The notes below the pieces were generated by a model. It was not told the origin of the DNA. It ran no database searches and saw nothing but the letters and a program-made list of their open reading frames with translations. A stretch of 7,925 nt of DNA from an uncultured Actinomycetes bacterium (GTDB taxonomy: Bacteria; Actinomycetota; Thermoleophilia; Solirubrobacterales; 70-9), in NCBI GenBank assembly GCA_946482365.1, contig CAMLQY010000053.1, positions 1-7,925 of the forward strand, in the 5' to 3' direction. Each line of letters starts with the position of its first letter. Position 1 is the first letter of the stretch. Below, one piece after another: positions 1 through 6,228 of this stretch. The position numbers and the translations under genes are program-made.

Positions 1-816
1 CGGCGCAGCATCGGCCTGCGCGAGATCCGCGAGTCCGACGGCGCCCGCATCCGCCACCGCCGTGTCGCCGAGGGGACCGACGAGGAGGTTCCCTACGAGA
101 AGATCGTCAAAGCGTTCGAGATCACGCCCGACCGCTACGTGCCGCTCTCGAAGGAGGAGATGGAAGCCCTGGCGCCGGAGAAGACCCGGGCGATCGAGGT
201 AAAGGACTTCGTCGACCTCGAGGAGATCGACCCGATCTACTTCGACAGCCCCTACTACCTGGGACCGGCCGACGGCGCCGAGCGCGCCTACTCGCTGCTG
301 GCCCGCGCGATGGAGGGCTCGGGCAAGGTCGCGGTCGCCCGCTTCGTCTTCCGCAACAAGGAGCACCTCGCCGCGGTCCGCCCAGCCGACGGCGTGCTCA
401 CCCTGACCACGATGCGCTTCGCCGACGAGGTGGTGCCGCCCGCCGAGCTCGGGGACGCGCTGCCGGCGGAGAAGCCGAAGGTCGCCAAGCGCGAGGTCGA
501 GATGGCAGAGCAGCTGATCGACTCGCTGACCCGGCGCTTCGACCCGTCCTCCTACCGCGACGAGTACCGCGAGCAGCTGCTGGCGCTGATCGAACGCAAG
601 GCCGAAGGCAAGGACGTGGTGACGGCGCCGGAGACGGAGGAGCCGGAGCCGACCAAGGCGCCCGACCTGATGGCGGCGCTGGAGGAGAGCATCGCAGCGG
701 TGAAGGGCAAGGGCGACGGCGCGGCGAGCGCGCGCAAGCCGGCGGCGAAGAAACGCAAGGCCGCACCGAAGAAAGCCCCGGCGAAGAAACGCGCCAAGGC
801 CAAATCCTCCAAATAG
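1..816 (+). CDS. ku: Ku, bacterial NHEJ DNA end-binding protein (5' end truncated by window edge)
   Basis: Bacterial Ku forms a homodimeric ring that threads onto double-strand break ends and recruits LigD-family polymerase and ligase. The frame is open from base 1 and shows 271 codons before TAG at 814-816. The visible part begins inside the beta-barrel core (SIGLREIRESDGARIRHRR), so roughly 25 N-terminal residues are missing if it follows the usual family layout; this is an estimate. Family hallmarks are VPYEKIVKAFEI, DFVDLEEIDPIYFDSPYYL and the end of the core, DEYREQLLALIERKAEGK (559-612). An acidic, Pro-rich linker follows, then from about 690 a tail very rich in Lys and Ala (KKRKAAPKKAPAKKRAKAK). 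Similar basic tails occur in mycobacterial and Streptomyces Ku and aid DNA binding. The GTG at 139 is internal, not the start. A LigD polymerase gene follows after 3 bp, supporting a shared transcript. Confidence 0.95.
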   Translation, partial: RRSIGLREIRESDGARIRHRRVAEGTDEEVPYEKIVKAFEITPDRYVPLSKEEMEALAPEKTRAIEVKDFVDLEEIDPIYFDSPYYLGPADGAERAYSLLARAMEGSGKVAVARFVFRNKEHLAAVRPADGVLTLTTMRFADEVVPPAELGDALPAEKPKVAKREVEMAEQLIDSLTRRFDPSSYRDEYREQLLALIERKAEGKDVVTAPETEEPEPTKAPDLMAALEESIAAVKGKGDGAASARKPAAKKRKAAPKKAPAKKRAKAKSSK

Positions 817-819
817 GCA

Positions 820-1737
820 GTGGCCGCGAGCCAGCAGGTCGAGGTCGACGGGCGTGAGCTCAAGCTCACGAATCTGGAGAAGGTGCTGTATCCGAAAGCC
901 GGCTTCACCAAGGGCGAGGTGCTCGACTACTACGCCAAGGTCGCCCCGGCGATCGTGCCCCACCTGGCGGGGCGGGCGGTCACCCTGCGCCGCTTTCCCG
1001 AAGGGGTCGACGACACCGACGCGGCCTTCTTCGAGAAGCGCTGTCCCAAGCACCGGCCGGAGTGGGTGCAGACGACACGGGTGCTGGCCGGCCCCCACGC
1101 CGGGTACATCGACTACTGCGTCTGCGGGGACCGGGCGACCCTGGTCTGGATGGCCCAACTGGCGGCGATCGAGCTGCACCCCTCCCTCTCGCTGGGCCGC
1201 AAGCACGAGCAGCCGACCGTGCTCGCCTTCGACCTCGACCCCGGGCCGCCCGCCGAAGCGCTCGACTGCGGCCGGGTGGCGCTGCGCCTGCGCGAGCTGT
1301 TCGACCACGTCGGCCTCGAGAGCTTCGTCAAGACCTCGGGCTCGAAGGGGCTGCAGGTCTACGTCCCGCTCAACACGAAGACGAGCTACGAGGAGACGCG
1401 GCCCTTCGCCCAGGCGATCGCCCAGCTGCTGGCCAAGCAGTCGCCCGGCGAGGTGATCGCGAAGATGGGGAAAAAGACCCTGCGCAAGGGCAAGGTCTTC
1501 GTCGACTGGTACCAGAACAACGAACGCAAAACGACGATCTCCGTCTACTCCCTGCGCGCCCGCGAGCGCCCGACCGTGTCGACGCCGGTGACCTGGGACG
1601 AGCTGGAGGGCGCGGTCAAGCGCGACGACCCCGGCTCACTCGTCTTCGAGGCCGCCGACGTGCTGAAGCGCGTCGAGAAGCACGGCGACCTCTTCGCCCC
1701 CGTGCTCGAGCTGAAGCAGAAGCTGCCCGAGCTTTAG
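820..1737 (+). CDS. ligD: Stand-alone LigD-type NHEJ polymerase (primase-polymerase domain)
   Basis: This 305-residue protein matches only the polymerase domain of multidomain LigD. It is an archaeo-eukaryotic-primase-type enzyme that extends or fills broken DNA ends, often with ribonucleotides, in partnership with Ku. The catalytic aspartates are D138 and D140 (FDLDPG) and D229 (VFVDWYQNN), close to D137/D139/D227 of M. tuberculosis LigD. Other family motifs are LTNLEKVLYP (16-25), FFEKRCPKHRPEW (70-82), IELH with H120, TSGSKGLQVYVPL (172-184) and the C-terminal TTISVYSLRARERPTV. No ligase or 3'-phosphoesterase domain follows, as the stop comes straight after the polymerase fold. GTG at 820 is chosen because it lies 3 bp after the ku stop and gives an N-terminus like the family's; no strong Shine-Dalgarno is visible, so translational coupling to ku is likely. 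The symbol ligD applies only to the polymerase module. C75, H78, C100 and C102 may form a metal site. Confidence 0.93.
   Translation: MAASQQVEVDGRELKLTNLEKVLYPKAGFTKGEVLDYYAKVAPAIVPHLAGRAVTLRRFPEGVDDTDAAFFEKRCPKHRPEWVQTTRVLAGPHAGYIDYCVCGDRATLVWMAQLAAIELHPSLSLGRKHEQPTVLAFDLDPGPPAEALDCGRVALRLRELFDHVGLESFVKTSGSKGLQVYVPLNTKTSYEETRPFAQAIAQLLAKQSPGEVIAKMGKKTLRKGKVFVDWYQNNERKTTISVYSLRARERPTVSTPVTWDELEGAVKRDDPGSLVFEAADVLKRVEKHGDLFAPVLELKQKLPEL
853..870 (+). other. Palindrome / possible mRNA hairpin at the start of ligD-pol
   Basis: Bases 853-870 form a perfect inverted repeat with 8-bp arms (CGTGAGCT and AGCTCACG) around a 2-bp centre. As RNA it could fold into a 7-bp stem with a UCAA tetraloop, about 30 nt inside the coding sequence (codons 12-17). 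The palindrome is plain in the sequence; any effect on translation is inference, and it may reflect chance codon choice for RELKLT. Confidence 0.35.
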
Positions 1738-1740
1738 AGG

Positions 1741-2883
1741 TTAGGACAGCCAGCGACGCCCGGACGCCACCCAGCGGGCGAAGACCGGGTCGACCAGACG
1801 CAGCTCGGCGCGGTTCCCCCCGGCCCGGAACAGCAGGCCTCCGTCGACCAGCCTCTTGGCCGCGTCCGGCGCGGCTGAGCCGGCCGGAAGGCCGAAGGCC
1901 TCGCGGGCGAGCTTGCCCGTGAGGCTCTGGACCCCTGCAGCCACCGACTCGACGACGCCGGCCTCGACCCGCGAGAGGGAGTCCCAGGTGGCCTCGAAGT
2001 CCCCCTGCAGGTAGTCCCAGGCCTCCTCGTGAGCCGCCGACCACGCCTCGTCGCCAGCGGCCCCGCCCTCCTCCGTGTGTCGCCAGAGCAGGTGGGCGAA
2101 GAGCATCGCCCGCTGGGGATGGCCGTCGACGAAGTCCAGCAGCCAGTCCAGCGCCACCCCGACGTCGCGGCCGGTTCGCTCGAAGCGCTCCTCGACGTAG
2201 GAGGCGAGGGCTTCCCGCGGCAGACGGCCGAGCTGCAGCGGCGCGGCCTGCCCGTAGAAGGGGCGGCTCCGGTCGGCGAACAGCGAGTGCATCATCCCCG
2301 GGTGGGAGCCGGAGAACACGTAGGTGACGCCGCCTCCATGGTGCTGGATCACGCTGCGGATCAGCGCGTCGAGGTCCGCCTGGAGCACGGCCTGGAACTC
2401 GTCGAAGGCGACCAGCATCGGACGCTCGGTCTTGCGGTGGAGCTGAAGCGGCAGGTCGAGGGCGTCGAGCAGGGCCCGCTCCCCGGCTTCGCCGGCACCG
2501 ATCGTCACCGAGGCGCCGACGACGGGCGTCTGCACCCCGACGCCGCCGCCACGCTTGCGCAGCGCCGCGTGCGCCTTGCGCAGCGGCCCCGCGGGCAGGT
2601 CCTCGTAGGCCCGTTCGATCTGGGCGGCCATCTGGCCCGCGGTCCGCACCCCGTAGAGATCGACCAGCACCGCGCCGGCGCCGGCGTCCCGCGCGTCAGC
2701 CAGCGCCCGGTGCAGCAGGCTCGTCTTGCCGTAGTCCCTCGGGCTGGCGAGGCGCGTGTTGACCGCGTTCTCGAGGCGCTCGGCGAGCAGGGCCAGCTCC
2801 TCCTCCCGGTCGACGAGGTCGGCTGGATCGAGGGGCCGGGCGAAGACGAACGGGTTGACGTGTCTACGTTCGGGGCGTGTCAT
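1741..2883 (-). CDS. AAA/STAND-type ATPase, archaeal-ATPase-like (PF01637-like), with C-terminal winged-helix-like region
   Basis: A 380-residue cytoplasmic P-loop ATPase of unknown role. After NPFVFARPL (10-18) and LVDREEEL (23-30) comes Walker A SPRDYGKTSLL (47-57), with K53 and T54; Ser replaces the first Gly of the motif, a common variation in this family. Walker B is MLVAFDEFQ (156-164, D161/E162). A sensor-1-like YVFSGSHPGMM (188-198) and GHPQRAMLFAHLLW (254-267) follow, as in archaeal-ATPase/STAND proteins. From about 303 the region SRVEAGVVESVA...SLTGKLAREAFGL...AAKRLVDGGLLFRAG looks like a winged helix. No membrane segment or signal peptide is seen. The ATG start is firm: an in-frame TAG lies two codons upstream (2887-2889). 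The gene ends 3 bp from the convergent ligD-pol stop and begins 45 bp after gcvPB, a gap filled by CTACGTT repeats. The family assignment is good; substrate and pathway are not known. Confidence 0.85.
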   Translation of the reverse strand: MTRPERRHVNPFVFARPLDPADLVDREEELALLAERLENAVNTRLASPRDYGKTSLLHRALADARDAGAGAVLVDLYGVRTAGQMAAQIERAYEDLPAGPLRKAHAALRKRGGGVGVQTPVVGASVTIGAGEAGERALLDALDLPLQLHRKTERPMLVAFDEFQAVLQADLDALIRSVIQHHGGGVTYVFSGSHPGMMHSLFADRSRPFYGQAAPLQLGRLPREALASYVEERFERTGRDVGVALDWLLDFVDGHPQRAMLFAHLLWRHTEEGGAAGDEAWSAAHEEAWDYLQGDFEATWDSLSRVEAGVVESVAAGVQSLTGKLAREAFGLPAGSAAPDAAKRLVDGGLLFRAGGNRAELRLVDPVFARWVASGRRWLS

Positions 2884-2925
2884 TTCCTACGTTGTAGCGT
2901 AGCAAATCCTACGTTACCAACGTAG
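2864..2925 (-). repeat. Three tandem palindromic CTACGTT units (iteron-like operator array) upstream of the ATPase gene
   Basis: On the plus strand CTACGTT occurs at 2864, 2887 and 2909, spacings of 23 and 22 bp, about two helical turns. Each has an inverted partner: CGTAG at 2921 and 2898, and a degraded CGTGT at 2876. The best unit, 2909-2925, is CTACGTT-ACC-AACGTAG, a perfect 7-bp inverted repeat with a 3-bp centre. Read on the ATPase strand, the two upstream copies are TTGCTACG-N4/5-AACGTAGGA. The array fills the gcvPB-ATPase gap and enters the first codons of the ATPase. By my count this gap is about 44% GC, well below its surroundings. The arrangement fits cooperative binding of a dimeric regulator, possibly the ATPase itself through its winged-helix-like end; that part is inference. 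Confidence 0.8.
2891..2920 (-). promoter_or_regulatory. Possible promoter of the ATPase gene inside the repeat array
   Basis: On the minus strand a -35-like TTGGTA (2920-2915) and a -10-like TACAAC (2896-2891) lie 18 bp apart, each matching 4 of 6 sigma-70 consensus bases. Transcription would begin near 2884, one base before the ATG, giving a nearly leaderless mRNA, which is common in actinobacteria. That would fit the poor Shine-Dalgarno spacing here (AGGA almost touching the ATG). Both boxes lie inside the palindromic units, so a bound repressor would block the promoter. This is a weak motif call. Confidence 0.3.
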
Positions 2926-2928
2926 CAA

Positions 2929-4434
2929 TTAGAGCGTCTGACGCACCACCGGCCTGCGCGTCGCCTTGACCTCGTCGAGGCGGCGGACGGGGGTCGTGTA
3001 GGGCGCCGACTTCGCGACCTCGGGATCCTCCTCGGCCTCGGCCAGGATCCGCTCGATCGCATCGGCGAAAGCGTCGAGGCTCTCCTTGGTCTCGGTCTCG
3101 GTCGGCTCGATCATCAGGGCCTCCTCGACCAGGAGGGGGAAGTAGACGGTCGGCGGGTGGAAGCCGAAGTCGAGCAGGCGCTTGGCGAGGTCGAGGGTGG
3201 CGAGGCCGAGCTCGCGCTTCATCGGCTTGCCGGAGAGGACGAACTCGTGCATGCAGTGGCGGTCGAAGGCGACCGGCAGGCGCCTGCCGGCGCGGCCCTC
3301 GGCGAGGCGGGCCTTGAGGTAGTTGGCGTTCAGCACCGCCGTCTCCGAGGCCTCGGCGAGGCCGTCGGCGCCGAGGCTGAGGATGTAGGCGTAGGAGCGG
3401 ACGAAGACGCCGAAGTTGCCCTGGAAGCCGCGCAGCCGGCCGATCGACTTTGGCCGCTCGAGGTCGAGGTCGAAGAACGGGCCGCGGCCGTTGTCGCCGT
3501 CGCGGCGCACCACCTGCGGCCGCGGCAGGTAGGGCTCGATCCGCTCCGAGACCGCGATCGGGCCGGCGCCGGGCCCCCCGCCCCCGTGAGGCTGGCTGAA
3601 GGACTTGTGCAGGTTGACGTGGACGATGTCGAAGCCCATGTCGCCGGGCCGCGAGTGGCCCATCACCGCGTTGAGGTTGGCGCCGTCGTAGTAGAGCGTC
3701 CCCCCCGCCTCGTGGATCAGCGCCGCGATCTCGGCGATGTTCTCGTCGAAGAGGCCGAGCGTGTTGGGGTTGGTCAGCATCAGGCAGGCGACCTGGTCGG
3801 GGCCCTCGCCGATCTTCGCCCGCAGGTCGTCCATCGCGACCCCGCCGCGCTCGTCGGTCGCGACTTTCACGATCTCGTAGCCGGCCATCGTCACCGAGGC
3901 GGGGTTGGTCCCGTGGGAGGTGTCGGGCGCCAGCACCTTGGTCCGCTCTTCGCCGCGGTCGGCGTGGTAGGCGCGGGTCAGCAGCAGCCCGGCGAGCTCG
4001 CCGTGGGAGCCGGCGGAGGGCTGCAGGCTGACGTGGGGCAGGCCGCAGATCTCGGCCAGCGAGCGCTGCAGCAGCCACATCAGCTCCAGCGCCCCCTGCG
4101 CCCGCTTCGGGTCCTGCGCCGGATGCAGGCGGGCGTGGCCGGGAAGCGCGGCGACCCGCTCGTTGAGCCGGGGGTTGTGCTTCATCGTGCAGGAGCCGAG
4201 CGGGTAGAAGCCGGAGTCGAGGTCGAAGTTCCGCCGCGAGAGCCTGTTGTAGTGGCGGACGATCTCCGGCTCGGCAACCTCGGGCAGGCGCGGCGGCTGC
4301 TCGCGCAGCAGCTCGGCCGGGATCAGCTCCTCGAGCGGGGGCTCGGGGACTTCGGCACCGGGCAGGACCGCGGCGCGGCGGCCGGGCTTCGAGCGCTCGT
4401 AGATCGTCAGGACCTGTTCGTCCTGCTGGTTCAA
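2929..4434 (-). CDS. gcvPB: Glycine dehydrogenase (decarboxylating) subunit 2, P-protein PLP subunit
   Basis: This is the PLP-carrying half of the split P protein. With GcvPA it decarboxylates glycine and transfers the aminomethyl group to the lipoyl arm of GcvH. The 501-residue length is normal. Conserved blocks in order: FDLDSGFYPLGSCTMKHNPR (70-89), QPSAGSHGELAGLL (138-151), DTSHGTNPAS (171-180), the PLP-site Asp region YYDGANLNA (248-256) and NLHKSFSQPHGGGGPG (274-289), where K277 is the Schiff-base lysine. The start is TTG at 4434, sharing a 4-nt TTGA overlap with the gcvPA stop. An in-frame TGA at 4447-4449 blocks any upstream start, no better in-frame start lies near, and a purine-rich GAGGCGGTGAGGG precedes it. 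Translational coupling to gcvPA is likely. The stop at 2929-2931 directly abuts the CTACGTT array of the ATPase gene, with no terminator hairpin visible. Confidence 0.96.
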   Translation of the reverse strand: MNQQDEQVLTIYERSKPGRRAAVLPGAEVPEPPLEELIPAELLREQPPRLPEVAEPEIVRHYNRLSRRNFDLDSGFYPLGSCTMKHNPRLNERVAALPGHARLHPAQDPKRAQGALELMWLLQRSLAEICGLPHVSLQPSAGSHGELAGLLLTRAYHADRGEERTKVLAPDTSHGTNPASVTMAGYEIVKVATDERGGVAMDDLRAKIGEGPDQVACLMLTNPNTLGLFDENIAEIAALIHEAGGTLYYDGANLNAVMGHSRPGDMGFDIVHVNLHKSFSQPHGGGGPGAGPIAVSERIEPYLPRPQVVRRDGDNGRGPFFDLDLERPKSIGRLRGFQGNFGVFVRSYAYILSLGADGLAEASETAVLNANYLKARLAEGRAGRRLPVAFDRHCMHEFVLSGKPMKRELGLATLDLAKRLLDFGFHPPTVYFPLLVEEALMIEPTETETKESLDAFADAIERILAEAEEDPEVAKSAPYTTPVRRLDEVKATRRPVVRQTL

Positions 4435-5795
4435 ACCCTCACCGCCTCAGCCGCCACGGCCGCGCCGAGGACCTCGGCCAGCTCGTCGATCTGCTTCTTC
4501 GTGCGGCGCTCGGTGATCGCGACCAGGAGGCCGTCTTCGAACTCCGGGTACTCCCGGCCTAGCGGGTAGCCGGCGGCGAAGCCGCGCTCGGCGCAGCGCT
4601 CCAGCACGAGCTCCACGGGGGCGTCGAGGCGCAGGGCGAGCTCGCGCGCCACGGGCGCCTCGTGGAGGAGCTCGACCCCGGGGACTGCGGCCAGGCGCTC
4701 GCGCGCGTAGGCGGTGCGGCGGACCAGCAGCTCACCGAGCTCGCGGTAGCCCTCGCGCCCGAGCCAGGCCAGGTGGACCATCGCCGCCAGCGCGTTCAGG
4801 GCCTGCGCCGTGCAGATGTTGTGGGTCGCCTTCTCGCGGCGGATGTGCTGCTCGCGCGTCTGCAGGGCGAGGACGAAGCCGCGGCGCCCGTCGACGTCCT
4901 CGGTTTCCCCGGCGATCCGGCCCGGCATGCGGCGGATCTGCTCCTCGGTCGCGCAGAAGAAGCCGAAGGAGGGGCCGCCGAAGTCGAGCCGGTTGCCGAG
5001 CGGCTGGCCCTCGCCGAGGGCGATGTCGGCACCCTGCTCGCCGGGCGGCTTCAGCACGCCGAGCGTCATCGGGTCGGTGGCGACGACGAGCAGGGCGCCG
5101 TGCTCCTTCGCCGCCGCCCCGAGCGCCTCGACCCGCTCGACCGCGCCGAGGAAGTTGGGGCTCTGCAGGAAGACCGCAGCTGTCTCGCCGTCGACCGCCG
5201 CGGCGAGCGCGTCCGCGTCGGTCTCGCCGTCGCTGAGGCCGACCTCGACCACCTCGGCGCCGTAGCCGACCGAGTAGGTCTCGAGCGTCTCGCGGCTGTG
5301 CGGGTGCAGGCCGCGGGAGACGGCGAAGCGGCGGCGGCCGGTCGCCGCCATCGCCAGGTAGCCGGCAGAGGCGACCGAGGACGGCCCCTCGTAGAGGCCG
5401 GCGTTGGAGACCGGCAGCCCGGTCAGCTCCGACATCGCGGTCTGGAACTCGAACATCGCCTGCAGGCCGCCCTGGGAGATCTCCGGCTGGTAGGGGGTGT
5501 AGGGGGTGAGGAACTCCGAGCGCTGGGTGATCGCGTCGACGATCGCCGGCACGTAGTGGTCGTACATCCCGGCGCCGACGAAGCAGACCTGCTCCTCGGC
5601 GTCGGCGTTGCGGGAGGCGAGCGCCGCGAGCCGCTCGAAGACCTCCGCCTCGCTGATCCCCGCCGGCAGGGCCAGCGGGCCGTCCAGCCGCAGCGGCTCG
5701 GGGACCTGCGCGAAGAGCTCCGCGGTCGAGCCGACCCCGATCGAGGCCAGCATCTCGGTCCGGTCGGCGGGGGTTGCGGAGGTGTAGCGCGTCAC
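4431..5795 (-). CDS. gcvPA: Glycine dehydrogenase (decarboxylating) subunit 1, P-protein N-terminal-half subunit
   Basis: This is the non-PLP-lysine half of the heterotetrameric P protein; it has the same fold type as GcvPB and completes its active site. It is 454 residues long, typical for the family. Landmarks: MTRYTSATPADRTEMLASIG at the N-terminus (compare the usual RYxxxTxxDRxEML), CFVGAGMYDHYVP (71-83), TPYQPEISQGGLQ (100-112), EFQTAMSELTGLPVSNAGLY (116-135), and an ICTAQALNALAA block near the C-terminus. The start is GTG at 5795, chosen because the RY motif sits right behind it; the Shine-Dalgarno is weak. It follows gcvH after 36 bp and overlaps gcvPB by 4 nt. Split P subunits are usual in Firmicutes, Thermus, Thermotoga and archaea, and are unlike the fused GcvP of mycobacteria and Streptomyces. 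Confidence 0.96.
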   Translation of the reverse strand: MTRYTSATPADRTEMLASIGVGSTAELFAQVPEPLRLDGPLALPAGISEAEVFERLAALASRNADAEEQVCFVGAGMYDHYVPAIVDAITQRSEFLTPYTPYQPEISQGGLQAMFEFQTAMSELTGLPVSNAGLYEGPSSVASAGYLAMAATGRRRFAVSRGLHPHSRETLETYSVGYGAEVVEVGLSDGETDADALAAAVDGETAAVFLQSPNFLGAVERVEALGAAAKEHGALLVVATDPMTLGVLKPPGEQGADIALGEGQPLGNRLDFGGPSFGFFCATEEQIRRMPGRIAGETEDVDGRRGFVLALQTREQHIRREKATHNICTAQALNALAAMVHLAWLGREGYRELGELLVRRTAYARERLAAVPGVELLHEAPVARELALRLDAPVELVLERCAERGFAAGYPLGREYPEFEDGLLVAITERRTKKQIDELAEVLGAAVAAEAVRV

Positions 5796-5831
5796 CCAGA
5801 GAAGGCTACGGAAGCCCCTGGCCGTGACGCT

Positions 5832-6227
5832 CTATGCGTTTTCCAGCAACTTGCGGTATTCGCCGGCGCCGAGCAGCGCTCCCGCCTCCTCCGGCGCGGT
5901 CAGCTTGACCTTGACCAGCCAGCCCTCGCCGTAGGGGTCCTCGTTGATCTGCTCGGGCGCATCGGCAAGCCCGTCGTTGACCTCGACGATCTCCCCCGAG
6001 AGCGGCGCGATCACGTCGGAGACCGCCTTCACCGACTCCACCTCCGCGTAGGTGGCGTCTTTGTCGACCGTGGCGCCGATCTCGGGCGGGTCGTAGAAGA
6101 CGACCTCTCCGAGGCTGTCCTGGGCGTACCAGGTAATCCCGAAGACGGCATGGTCGTCCCCCTCCAGCCGCGCCCAGTCGTGCTGGTCGTGGTAGAGCAG
6201 GTCGTCGGGGTAGGTCGCGTCGGCCAA
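5832..6227 (-). CDS. gcvH: Glycine cleavage system H protein (lipoyl carrier)
   Basis: GcvH is the small lipoylated shuttle that takes aminomethyl from the P protein to GcvT and is reoxidised by lipoamide dehydrogenase. It has 131 residues, the standard size. The N-terminus PDDLLYHDQHDWARLEGDD matches the family's YxxxHEWxxxE pattern with Asp for Glu. The lipoyl site is in YAEVESVKAVSDVIAPLSGE, with K67 the modified lysine; GITWYAQDSLGEVVFYDPPE and NEDPYGEGWLVKVK are also diagnostic. The start is TTG at 6227, one base after the gcvT stop, supported by a clear Shine-Dalgarno (AAGGAG, 6240-6235) 7 nt upstream. The nearby ATG (6232-6230) is out of frame. It lies between gcvT and gcvPA in the same operon. 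Confidence 0.96.
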   Translation of the reverse strand: MADATYPDDLLYHDQHDWARLEGDDHAVFGITWYAQDSLGEVVFYDPPEIGATVDKDATYAEVESVKAVSDVIAPLSGEIVEVNDGLADAPEQINEDPYGEGWLVKVKLTAPEEAGALLGAGEYRKLLENA

Positions 6228-6228
6228 G

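Noticed and set aside
1062..1922. 286-codon plus-strand frame overlapping ligD-pol and the ATPase 3' end
   Set aside because: It crosses the end of one real gene into an antisense one and is Arg/Pro/Ala-rich shadow sequence.
2722..2745. Degenerate Walker A (Ser for the first Gly) as a sign of a dead ATPase
   Set aside because: The essential GKT is intact, Walker B is complete, and this substitution is common in related ATPases.
2029..2925. 298-codon open frame on the plus strand opposite the ATPase
   Set aside because: Its translation is a mirror of high-GC coding bias with no recognisable motif; the minus-strand frame has Walker A and B.
2864..2925. CRISPR-like array
   Set aside because: There are only three short units, each internally palindromic, with no unique spacers of 25-40 bp and no cas genes.
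3565..3590. G-quadruplex on the minus strand in gcvPB
   Set aside because: Only two long G-runs are present, and they encode the conserved GGGGPG loop next to the PLP lysine, which explains them.
2909..4078. 389-codon minus-strand frame inside gcvPB
   Set aside because: It is an out-of-frame Arg/Pro/Ala-rich shadow; gcvPB in the other frame is complete with its PLP lysine.
5796..5831. Regulatory element between gcvH and gcvPA
   Set aside because: The 36-bp gap shows only a short CCAG/CTGG pairing and no convincing promoter or hairpin.
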